In this document: positions 1-5,614 of the stretch, in pieces
How positions within the stretch are numbered: position 1 is the first letter of the stretch
Layout of the letters: each line of letters begins with the position of its first letter
NCBI GenBank assembly: GCA_018260285.1
Contig: JAGLBH010000050.1
Coordinates: 1 to 9,828, forward strand
Source: Arthrobacter sp.
GTDB taxonomy: Bacteria; Actinomycetota; Actinomycetes; Actinomycetales; Micrococcaceae
Direction: 5' to 3'
Length of the DNA: 9,828 nucleotides
Translations under genes and position numbers: made by a program
The notes under the pieces: generated by a model
The model's database searches: none
The model's input: the letters and a program-made list of their open reading frames with translations, nothing else
Told to the model about the DNA's origin: nothing

Positions 1-875
1 AGGCAGGCTGAGATGCGGGCCTCCTCCGGCTCCGGCCGCACGCTCTTCTGGACCACCCCGACGAGGTCCGCGTACCCCATGCCGTCCTCGGCCTGGCGCA
101 GCGCCTCGACAATCCCGCCGCGAATCTGACGGTTGGTCCCCGCCCACGGCTGCCCCTTGGGAAGGTAGTGCGGCGCGGGCTGCCCCGCCTCGATCCACGC
201 GCAGTCGCCCGCCAGAGGGCACTCCTCGCAGCCCGGGTTCCGCGCCGTGCAGACGAGCGCTCCGAGTTCCATGACCGCCGCGTTGTACCGTGGCGCCAGG
301 CCGGTCTCGTCCTCCGGCACGAGCCGCGCCGCGAGCATCATTTCCGCCGCCGTCAGGGACGGCTCGGGCAGGGCGTTCCCCGTGAACCAGCGCGCGTTGA
401 CCCGGCGGATGTTCGTGTCGACGACGACGGAGTGCCGCTCGAACGCGAACGCCGCCACCGCCGCCGCCGTGTACACGCCGACCCCCGGCAGGGCGAGCAG
501 CTCGGCCTCCGTGGAGGGCACCTCCCCGTTGTGGTCCTCCGTCATCGCCACCGCGGCCGCATGCAGCCTGCGGGCCCTGCGCGGGTAGCCGAGACGGCCC
601 CACGCCCGCACCGCCTCGGACTCCGGCACCTGGGCCAGGTCGACCGGACGAGGCCAGCGCTCCATCCACTCGAGCCAGATCGGGGCCACTCGCGCCACGG
701 GCGTCTGCTGGGACATGACCTCGCTGACGAAGACGCCCCACGGCGTCGTCCCCTCCCTCCGCCACGGGAGGTCCCGCTCGTGCGCGTCGAACCAGGCGAC
801 GGTCCTGCGGTGCAGGCTCTCGGCGCGCGCTGGCGCGATGGCGGGGACGGGAGGGGCTGCGGCGATTCTTCTCAC
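1..875 (-). CDS. mutY: A/G-specific adenine glycosylase MutY (3' end beyond window)
   Basis: Base-excision-repair glycosylase that removes adenine mispaired with 8-oxoguanine in DNA. Translating the minus strand from GTG at 875 gives 291 codons open to the left edge. Visible landmarks (GTG = residue 1): catalytic Glu52 in SEVMSQQTPV (equivalent of E. coli Glu37); helix-hairpin-helix LPGVGVYTAAAVAAF at about 129-143; catalytic Asp153 in VVVDTNIRRV (equivalent of Asp138); and a 4Fe-4S ligand set Cys209-X6-Cys216-X2-Cys219-X5-Cys225. These together separate MutY from plain endonuclease III paralogues. No NUDIX-like C-terminal domain is visible, and actinobacterial MutY proteins are short, so few residues should be missing. 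The start is uncertain: an in-frame stop lies four codons upstream, no ATG lies nearby, and the only AAGGAG ends on the first base of the GTG. A TAGGCT box six bases before GTG suggests a leaderless transcript. The gene is divergent from the small membrane protein. Confidence 0.95.
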   Translation of the reverse strand, partial: MRRIAAAPPVPAIAPARAESLHRRTVAWFDAHERDLPWRREGTTPWGVFVSEVMSQQTPVARVAPIWLEWMERWPRPVDLAQVPESEAVRAWGRLGYPRRARRLHAAAVAMTEDHNGEVPSTEAELLALPGVGVYTAAAVAAFAFERHSVVVDTNIRRVNARWFTGNALPEPSLTAAEMMLAARLVPEDETGLAPRYNAAVMELGALVCTARNPGCEECPLAGDCAWIEAGQPAPHYLPKGQPWAGTNRQIRGGIVEALRQAEDGMGYADLVGVVQKSVRPEPEEARISAC

Positions 876-881
876 TCCTTC

Positions 882-887
882 AGCCTA
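882..887 (-). promoter_or_regulatory. Candidate -10 box of a leaderless mutY promoter
   Basis: On the minus strand the hexamer TAGGCT fits the actinobacterial TANNNT pattern. It ends six bases before the GTG at 875, which would make the start codon the transcript's first codon. No convincing -35 is seen. The assignment is inferred from geometry only. Confidence 0.4.
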
Positions 888-925
888 GAGCCCTGCGCCT
901 TCAGCGGAGGGCCGGGCGCGGCGCA

Positions 926-931
926 TACACT
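926..931 (+). promoter_or_regulatory. Candidate -10 box for the membrane-anchored protein gene
   Basis: TACACT matches TANNNT and lies 34 bases before the ATG at 966, in the 90-base gap shared with divergent mutY. It would give a leader of roughly 25-30 bases that includes the AGGAG ribosome site. No good -35 hexamer is visible. Confidence 0.35.
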
Positions 932-965
932 CGGAAGTCGTACCCGTTGCCCAGGAGAGCAGACC

Positions 966-1607
966 ATGCCCAGAACAAGCCCTGAAGTCTACCGGCGCCG
1001 CCGCATTGTGGCACTCGTCATTCTGCTTGTGGTGATTGCCCTCGTCGCATGGCTTGTGGCGGCCGTCGTGCACTGGACCAAGGGCGGGGACGACGCCGCA
1101 GCGCCCGTGCCGGCGCCGAGCGTCTCCTCCGCAGCGCCGGGGTCGAAGGGCACGGCCAGCGCGTCGGCGTCCTCCTCCCCGAAGCCCTCTCCCACGGGCT
1201 CGGCCGCTGAAGTCCCCCTCTGCTCGGATGACGCGGTCACGGTGGAGGTCACCCCGGACAAGGAGAGCTACAAGCCCAAGGAGAACCCGGTCTTCACGAT
1301 GAAGATCACGAACGCCAGCACCGTCGAGTGCGCGGTGAACGTCGGCACGGAGGTCATGGAGTTCAAGGTCACGCTCGGCAACCAGCAGGTGTTCTCCACG
1401 AAGGACTGCCAGGTGGGAGGGGAAACCCTCTACAAGCTCATCCAGCCGGGGAAGTCTGAGACGGCCCGGTTCACCTGGAACCGGAATGCCACGGCAGCCA
1501 CGTGCGCTGCCACCACCCTCAAGATCGCCCCCGGCAACTACCAGGTGACGGGCACCCTCGGCGGATCCTTCTCCGCCCCGGCACCCTTCGAGCTCGCGTA
1601 CCAGTAG
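966..1607 (+). CDS. Small membrane-anchored protein of unknown function with extracytoplasmic beta-rich domain
   Basis: 213 residues; I do not recognise a named family. ATG at 966 is chosen because AGGAG (953-957) sits eight bases upstream and the protein then opens with a classic signal-anchor; the reading frame is open further upstream only as a shadow of mutY. Order of parts: short basic cytoplasmic tail (YRRRR, 9-13), one membrane helix about 14-35, a low-complexity linker rich in Ala, Ser and Pro (about 44-83), then a folded domain of about 130 residues with four cysteines (86, 122, 148, 180) that could form two disulfides outside the cell. The domain pattern (NPVFTMKITN; PGKSETARFTW; PGNYQVTGTL) resembles the immunoglobulin-like BsuPI/inhibitor type of beta-sandwich; this is inference from pattern, not a proven match. 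It converges on disA with six bases between stop codons. An analogous membrane-protein gene lies between disA and mutY in mycobacteria, as I recall. Confidence 0.85.
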   Translation: MPRTSPEVYRRRRIVALVILLVVIALVAWLVAAVVHWTKGGDDAAAPVPAPSVSSAAPGSKGTASASASSSPKPSPTGSAAEVPLCSDDAVTVEVTPDKESYKPKENPVFTMKITNASTVECAVNVGTEVMEFKVTLGNQQVFSTKDCQVGGETLYKLIQPGKSETARFTWNRNATAATCAATTLKIAPGNYQVTGTLGGSFSAPAPFELAYQ

Positions 1608-1613
1608 ACCCCG

Positions 1614-2753
1614 TCAGTGCCGGTCGTAGAAGTTGATCTCGGCCATCCGGGAGAGCGTCTCCCGGACAATCCGCGCACGGTGGCCGCCGACCCCCTCCAC
1701 CTCCATGAGCTCTTCGATGGAAGCAGCGAGGAGGCTCTGGAGACCCCCGAAGTGCTCCACAATCCGGTCCGAGACCGTCTTGGGGACGTTGCGCATCTGG
1801 CTGAGGAGCCGGTGCCCGCGCGGCTCCACGAGATCGTCGAGGGACTCGAGACCCTCGTGCACGCCGAGGATCGCGGCCACCTCGGCCAGGTCGACGAGCT
1901 GCGCGTTGCTCAGGGAGGCGAGGGCGGCCAGCTGGGCCTGGATGACGCCGCCCTCCTCCAGCGTGTCATCCGAGACGAAGTCCGGCAGGTCTGAGGCCGC
2001 GGAGGACGAGGCGCGCTCGGCGGGGAGAATGCCCGCGTAGTCACGCAGCAGCAGCTCCGTGTTGCCCTCGGTCCCGGAGGCCAGCTCCTCGAGCTGGAGG
2101 GTCACCAGGCGGCCCTCCGTGCCGAGCTCGAGCGCATACGTGGAGATCTCCCCGACAATGCGGCGGACCATCTCCTGGCGCTGCACCGCCGTCGCCACGT
2201 CCCGGAGCGAGACGGACGCCTCGATCTCCTGCGTGGAGAGGTGCTGCATGACCGACTCGAGGCGCTCGCGGTACCGCTCGAGCGTGTTGAGGGCCTGGTT
2301 GGCCCTCTCGAGGATGAGCTCCGTGCGGTCCAGCGAGTACCGGTGCCCGTTGATGAAGAGGGCGATGATGTTCATCGAGGCGGAGACCGCGATGACCGGG
2401 AATCCGGTGTCCACCGACATGCGCTCAGCCGTGCGGTGGCGGGTGCCGGACTCGATCGCCTCGATCGTGGAGTCCGGCATGAAGTGCACGGCGGCCGAGT
2501 GGATCATCGTGGCGTCCTTGTTGAGGACGATGCCGCCGTCCATCTTGGCGAGCTCTCGCAGGCGGGCCGCTGAGAACTCCGTGTGGATGAGGAACCCGCC
2601 CGTGCTCACCTCGCTGACCTTCTTGCTTTCCCCCAGCACGATGAGCGCGCCCGTGCGGCCGCGCAGAATCCGCTCAAGGCCTTCGCGCAGCGCGGTTCCA
2701 GGAGCAGTCCTCAGCAGGGTGTCCTTGAGGAGGGCGTCATATGAAGAGGGCAT
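1614..2753 (-). CDS. disA: DNA-integrity scanning protein DisA, diadenylate cyclase
   Basis: Makes cyclic di-AMP from two ATP and slides on DNA, stopping at branched structures. 379 residues, about 20 longer than mycobacterial DisA. N-terminal DAC domain: LRGRTGALIVLG at 30-41, the DGA-motif position as MDGGIVL (Asp72-Gly73-Gly74), and GTRHRTAER at 103-111 containing the RHR motif (105-107). A long helical spine follows (EIEASVSLRDVATAVQRQEMVRR), then an acidic/serine-rich linker (AERASSSAASDLPDF) that accounts for some of the extra length, and a C-terminal helix-hairpin-helix region (FGGLQSLLAASIEELMEVEGVG). The third residue of the usual DGA motif is Gly instead of Ala. ATG at 2753 has only a weak GGAAAG ribosome site five bases upstream, but residues 8 onward align with known DisA N-termini. 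It lies 70 bases downstream of radA on the same strand, the usual arrangement, so co-transcription is likely; a TAAACT box (2807-2812, minus) could add a promoter of its own. Confidence 0.96.
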   Translation of the reverse strand: MPSSYDALLKDTLLRTAPGTALREGLERILRGRTGALIVLGESKKVSEVSTGGFLIHTEFSAARLRELAKMDGGIVLNKDATMIHSAAVHFMPDSTIEAIESGTRHRTAERMSVDTGFPVIAVSASMNIIALFINGHRYSLDRTELILERANQALNTLERYRERLESVMQHLSTQEIEASVSLRDVATAVQRQEMVRRIVGEISTYALELGTEGRLVTLQLEELASGTEGNTELLLRDYAGILPAERASSSAASDLPDFVSDDTLEEGGVIQAQLAALASLSNAQLVDLAEVAAILGVHEGLESLDDLVEPRGHRLLSQMRNVPKTVSDRIVEHFGGLQSLLAASIEELMEVEGVGGHRARIVRETLSRMAEINFYDRH

Positions 2754-2806
2754 GGGGTCTTTCCGGTGAAGGGCGGGCGGGAGCAGAGGTGTGCGCCGTA
2801 TGTCTC

Positions 2807-2812
2807 AGTTTA
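2807..2812 (-). promoter_or_regulatory. Possible internal -10 box upstream of disA
   Basis: TAAACT on the minus strand lies in the 70-base radA-disA gap, 53 bases before the disA ATG. It fits TANNNT, but a -35 would have to lie inside the end of radA and none is obvious. Read-through from radA is equally possible. Confidence 0.25.
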
Positions 2813-2823
2813 GGCGGGGCGGC

Positions 2824-4200
2824 TCAGAAGAAGATCTGGAGCGCCTCCGCGAGGGTCGAGACCTCTTTGACGCGGAACCCCGCGGGCAGGGGGCCGGGGC
2901 CGTCCGGGCTGGCCGGAACCACGGCGTGCGTGAAGCCGATGCGGGCTGCCTCGCTGATCCGCCGGCCGATTCCGGGAACGGGCCGAACCTCGCCCGCCAG
3001 GCCCACCTCGCCGAATGCGATGAGCCGCTCCGGCAGCGGGGTGCCGGACTTCGCGGAGGCCACGGCCAGGGCCACCGCCAGGTCCACCGCCGGCTCGGAG
3101 AGCTTCACCCCGCCGACGGTGGCCACGTAGGAGTCGTCCTTGGCCAGGGACATGCGGGCGCGCTGCTGGAGCACCGCGAGGAGCATGGAGACGCGCGCCC
3201 CGTCCAGTCCGCTCGTGGCCCGGCGCGGCTGGGAGTTGCCGGTCTCCGCCACGAGCGCCTGCACTTCGGCCACGAGGGGGCGCCGCCCTTCGAGCGTCAC
3301 GCAGATGCAGGTTCCCGAGACGGGCTCCTTCGTGCGGGACATGAAGAGGCCGCTGGGGTCGGTCAGCTCGACGATCCCCGCCTCGGAGAGGTCGAAGCAG
3401 CCCACCTCGTCCGTCGGCCCGTAGCGGTTCTTGACGGCCCGGAGCAGGCGGAGGCGCGAATGCCGCTCTCCCTCGAACTGCAGCACCACGTCCACGAGGT
3501 GCTCGAGCAGGCGGGGCCCTGCGATGGAGCCGTCCTTGGTCACGTGGCCCACGAGCAGCGTCGTCATGCCCCGCTCCTTGGCGGAGGCGATGAGGGAGGC
3601 CGCGACCTCGCGCACCTGGGAGACGCCGCCGGCGGAGCCGTCCACCTCAGGGGAGGAGAGGGTCTGGACGGAGTCCACGACGAGGAGCGAGGGGGAGAGC
3701 GCCTCCACCTGCCCCAGGGCCTGGGAGAGGTCCGTCTCGGCGGTGAGATAGAGCGTGTCTGCATGCGCGCCGATGCGCTCGGCCCTCAGCTTCACCTGGG
3801 CCGCGGACTCCTCGCCCGTCACATAGAGAACGGTGCGCCCTCCAGCCCGGGCCGTCCGCGCGGCGACGTCGAGCAGGAGGGAGGACTTCCCCACCCCCGG
3901 CTCGCCGGCCAGGAGAAGCACCGCCCCCGGGACGAGCCCGCCGCCCAGGACGCGGTCCATCTCTCCCACCCCGGTCGTCGTGAAGTCCGCCGCCCGCGCG
4001 TCCACCTCGGCGATCCGCAGGGCCGGGGACGTGACCTTCGCCGCCGCCGTGGTGCGGGCCACGGCCGCGCCGCTCTCCTCCACCGTGCCCCAGGCCTGGC
4101 ACTCCGGGCAGCGGCCCACCCACTTGACGGTGATCCAGCCGCACTCCGTGCAGCGGTACGCGGGGGAGTTCTTTGCGCTTCGTGATGTCTTTGCTGCCAT
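2824..4200 (-). CDS. radA: DNA repair protein RadA (Sms), branch-migration ATPase
   Basis: RecA-like ATPase that drives branch migration and processing of recombination intermediates. Starting at ATG 4200 gives 458 residues, the normal family length. Domains in order: zinc finger Cys17-X2-Cys20 ... Cys31-X2-Cys34 (CTECGWITVKWVGRCPEC); RecA-like core with Walker A GEPGVGKS at 99-106 and Walker B LLVVDSVQT ending near 180; the RadA-specific KNRYG motif at 257-261; then a C-terminal Lon-protease-like domain (about 290-458) used as a structural ring element. The frame extends to GTG 4230, but that start has no ribosome site and would add ten residues of no family similarity; the ATG has GGAAG ten bases upstream and begins MAAKTSR, as in related actinobacteria. 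A TAGCGT box at 4229-4234 (minus) may be its -10. The FUSC-family gene lies 60 bases upstream and disA 70 bases downstream. Confidence 0.96.
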   Translation of the reverse strand: MAAKTSRSAKNSPAYRCTECGWITVKWVGRCPECQAWGTVEESGAAVARTTAAAKVTSPALRIAEVDARAADFTTTGVGEMDRVLGGGLVPGAVLLLAGEPGVGKSSLLLDVAARTARAGGRTVLYVTGEESAAQVKLRAERIGAHADTLYLTAETDLSQALGQVEALSPSLLVVDSVQTLSSPEVDGSAGGVSQVREVAASLIASAKERGMTTLLVGHVTKDGSIAGPRLLEHLVDVVLQFEGERHSRLRLLRAVKNRYGPTDEVGCFDLSEAGIVELTDPSGLFMSRTKEPVSGTCICVTLEGRRPLVAEVQALVAETGNSQPRRATSGLDGARVSMLLAVLQQRARMSLAKDDSYVATVGGVKLSEPAVDLAVALAVASAKSGTPLPERLIAFGEVGLAGEVRPVPGIGRRISEAARIGFTHAVVPASPDGPGPLPAGFRVKEVSTLAEALQIFF

Positions 4201-4228
4201 GGAGTCCAGTCTTCCGGTAGGGGTGGAC

Positions 4229-4234
4229 ACGCTA
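4229..4234 (-). promoter_or_regulatory. Possible -10 box upstream of radA
   Basis: TAGCGT on the minus strand fits TANNNT and would start transcription about 22 bases before the preferred radA ATG at 4200. It overlaps the alternative GTG start at 4230, which would argue against that start if the promoter is used. No clear -35 is seen. Confidence 0.25.
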
Positions 4235-4260
4235 AGAGTGCGCGCCCGCTGCGTGCGCTG

Positions 4261-5448
4261 TCAGTCGTGGGAGCTGTCGAGGGGCGGCAGGTGCTCCCGG
4301 GCCTCCTCGGGGGAGAGGCCGCTCGCCTCGAGCAGGTCGATCACCAGGGGCCGGAAGATGAGGATGAGCGCCTCGCCCTCGGACGAGCTGATCCCCAGGC
4401 GCTCGGGCGAGAGCTGCGAGGCCACGTGGTGGAGCTCCGCCCGCGCCCGCCGCCGCTGCCGGTCCCGCACGCCCGCCGAGGTCTCGCCCAGCCCGAAGGC
4501 CAGCGCCTCCGTGGACTCCGCCGTGAGCTCCAGGAGGTGGCTCATCTCCGCCATGGCCTCCGGCGTCAGCGCCGTGTTGGTGATCGCGGAGGAGAGGCGC
4601 CGGGAGAACACTCGGATGTTGCGGAGGGAGAGGTCCACGAAGTACATGCGGTCGGAGAGCTCCCGGATCTCCTCCCGGTGCCGCCCGTAGAAGGGCGAGA
4701 TGCGGGAGATCTCGGACGCGTGGCCGATCGACTTGTTGAGCTTCTCCAGCTGCGGCTGGAAGCTGCGGGCGCGGATGAGGGAGTGCCAGGCCATCGTGGG
4801 GTCGCTGTAGGCGAGCGAGCCCGCGCACTCCCGCAGAATCCCGGCGAACTCGTTGAGGGCGTCCCGCACCTGGGTGTGGGACTCCCTGCGCGGGTCTTGC
4901 GGCCAGAGCGCCACGATGATGAGGGCGAAGGCCCCGCCCACTACCGCGTCGAGGCTGCGCGTGAACGGGCCGCCCGGGGGAGTGGGCAGGAGCACCACGA
5001 GCAGCGACTGCAGCCCCATCTGGGTGGTCAGGAGCGAGGACGAGTCCAGGAACCTCGCCAGGAGAATCGAGACGAAGAGCACAAGAGAGGCCTGCCAGAT
5101 CCCGCTGCCGAACGCGTGGAGCAGCAGGTCCCCCACGAGAATCCCGAGGGTGCACCCCAGGCTCACCTCGAGCACCCGGGAGATATGGGACTCGACGCCG
5201 AAGCCCAGCGCCACGAGCGCGCTCGTTGCGGCGAAGAGCGGCCCGGAGTGGCCGAGCACGAGGTGGGCGAAGAAGTACGCGCTCACCCCGCAGATGGTCA
5301 TCTGGATCGCGGGCAGGAACCCGGTCCGCACGCGCTTGAGCCCCTGCTCCGAGCGCACCCGGGCGAGCTTCCGGGCGCGAGTCAGGCTCACCACGAGGAA
5401 GGAGAGCGACTCGGGCTTCTCACGGGCGGATCCTGCGGCTGGCGGCAT
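4261..5448 (-). CDS. FUSC-family (aromatic acid exporter-like) integral membrane protein
   Basis: 395 residues. A basic cytoplasmic N-terminus (about 24-41, rich in Arg and Lys) is followed by about six hydrophobic segments between residues 44 and 185 (including FLPAIQMTICGVSAYFFAHL, GPLFAATSALVALGFGV, LGCTLGILVGDLLLHAF, LVLFVSILLARFL, GAFALIIVALWP). The C-terminal half, about 190-395, is a helical cytoplasmic domain. This is the layout of FUSC/ArAE-type proteins, related to fusaric-acid and p-hydroxybenzoic-acid efflux pumps; the small size suggests that a dimer is needed for a complete pore. The substrate is unknown. The start at ATG 5448 has no ribosome site, but a TAGACT box ends six bases before it, which fits a leaderless transcript. 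It heads the minus-strand block FUSC-radA-disA (gaps of 60 and 70 bases) and is divergent from pstS; a functional tie to either is speculative. Confidence 0.85.
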   Translation of the reverse strand: MPPAAGSAREKPESLSFLVVSLTRARKLARVRSEQGLKRVRTGFLPAIQMTICGVSAYFFAHLVLGHSGPLFAATSALVALGFGVESHISRVLEVSLGCTLGILVGDLLLHAFGSGIWQASLVLFVSILLARFLDSSSLLTTQMGLQSLLVVLLPTPPGGPFTRSLDAVVGGAFALIIVALWPQDPRRESHTQVRDALNEFAGILRECAGSLAYSDPTMAWHSLIRARSFQPQLEKLNKSIGHASEISRISPFYGRHREEIRELSDRMYFVDLSLRNIRVFSRRLSSAITNTALTPEAMAEMSHLLELTAESTEALAFGLGETSAGVRDRQRRRARAELHHVASQLSPERLGISSSEGEALILIFRPLVIDLLEASGLSPEEAREHLPPLDSSHD

Positions 5449-5454
5449 GGCCCC

Positions 5455-5460
5455 AGTCTA
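5455..5460 (-). promoter_or_regulatory. Candidate -10 box of a leaderless FUSC-gene promoter
   Basis: TAGACT on the minus strand, spaced exactly six bases (5449-5454) from the ATG at 5448. This is the same spacing as the TAGGCT box before mutY. The ATG has no Shine-Dalgarno sequence, which supports a leaderless message. Confidence 0.45.
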
Positions 5461-5498
5461 ATTCTTCGACGACGCCGCGGCCCCGTCGGTCAGCCCCC

Positions 5499-5526
5499 GT
5501 GAACGTTAACGCTCCGTTCACTTTGG
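5499..5526 (+). promoter_or_regulatory. PHO-box-like operator upstream of pstS
   Basis: Two consecutive 11-base units begin GTTAAC (5505-5515) and GTTCAC (5516-5526), the spacing and core of the direct-repeat PHO boxes bound by PhoP in Streptomyces and relatives. Overlapping them is a perfect 7-bp inverted repeat GTGAACG (5499-5505) / CGTTCAC (5515-5521) with a 9-base spacer. The site is about 90-115 bases before the pstS GTG, as expected for phosphate-starvation activation. A possible -10, TACCTT, lies at 5554-5559. Binding by PhoP is inferred; phoP/phoR are not in the window. Confidence 0.55.
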
Positions 5527-5571
5527 GGGCCGCCTTCATTCATCTAGTGCATCTACCTTCAAGGAGTACTT

Positions 5572-5589
5572 GCAGGAGAGACCTCCTGC
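5572..5589 (+). promoter_or_regulatory. Leader hairpin in the pstS 5' untranslated region
   Basis: Perfect 7-bp stem GCAGGAG/CTCCTGC with a 4-base AGAC loop, ending 25 bases before the pstS GTG. Its right arm can also pair with the AGGAG at 5562-5566, giving two alternative folds. The real pstS ribosome site (AAGGA, 5604-5608) stays outside. It may stabilise the 5' end of the message or tune translation. Confidence 0.4.
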
Positions 5590-5614
5590 TCTCGTTCCAC
5601 ATTAAGGAAATCTC

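Noticed and set aside
168..965. Plus-strand frame extending the 966-1607 gene upstream to 168
   Set aside because: This stretch is antisense to mutY, whose minus-strand frame shows all catalytic and cluster residues. The upstream part has an Arg/Pro/His-rich shadow composition, and ATG 966 has its own ribosome site and signal-anchor.
2791..4185. 464-codon plus-strand open frame antisense to radA
   Set aside because: It is rich in Gly, His, Arg and Glu, typical of the complement of a high-GC gene. No recognisable motif or ribosome site is present, and RadA on the other strand is complete.
4201..4230. GTG at 4230 as the radA start
   Set aside because: It has no ribosome site, adds ten residues without family similarity and overlaps a possible -10 box; ATG 4200 gives the standard N-terminus.
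4267..5502. 411-codon plus-strand open frame antisense to the FUSC gene
   Set aside because: It is a composition-driven shadow frame with no membrane or domain pattern. The minus-strand frame has clear hydrophobic segments and family layout.
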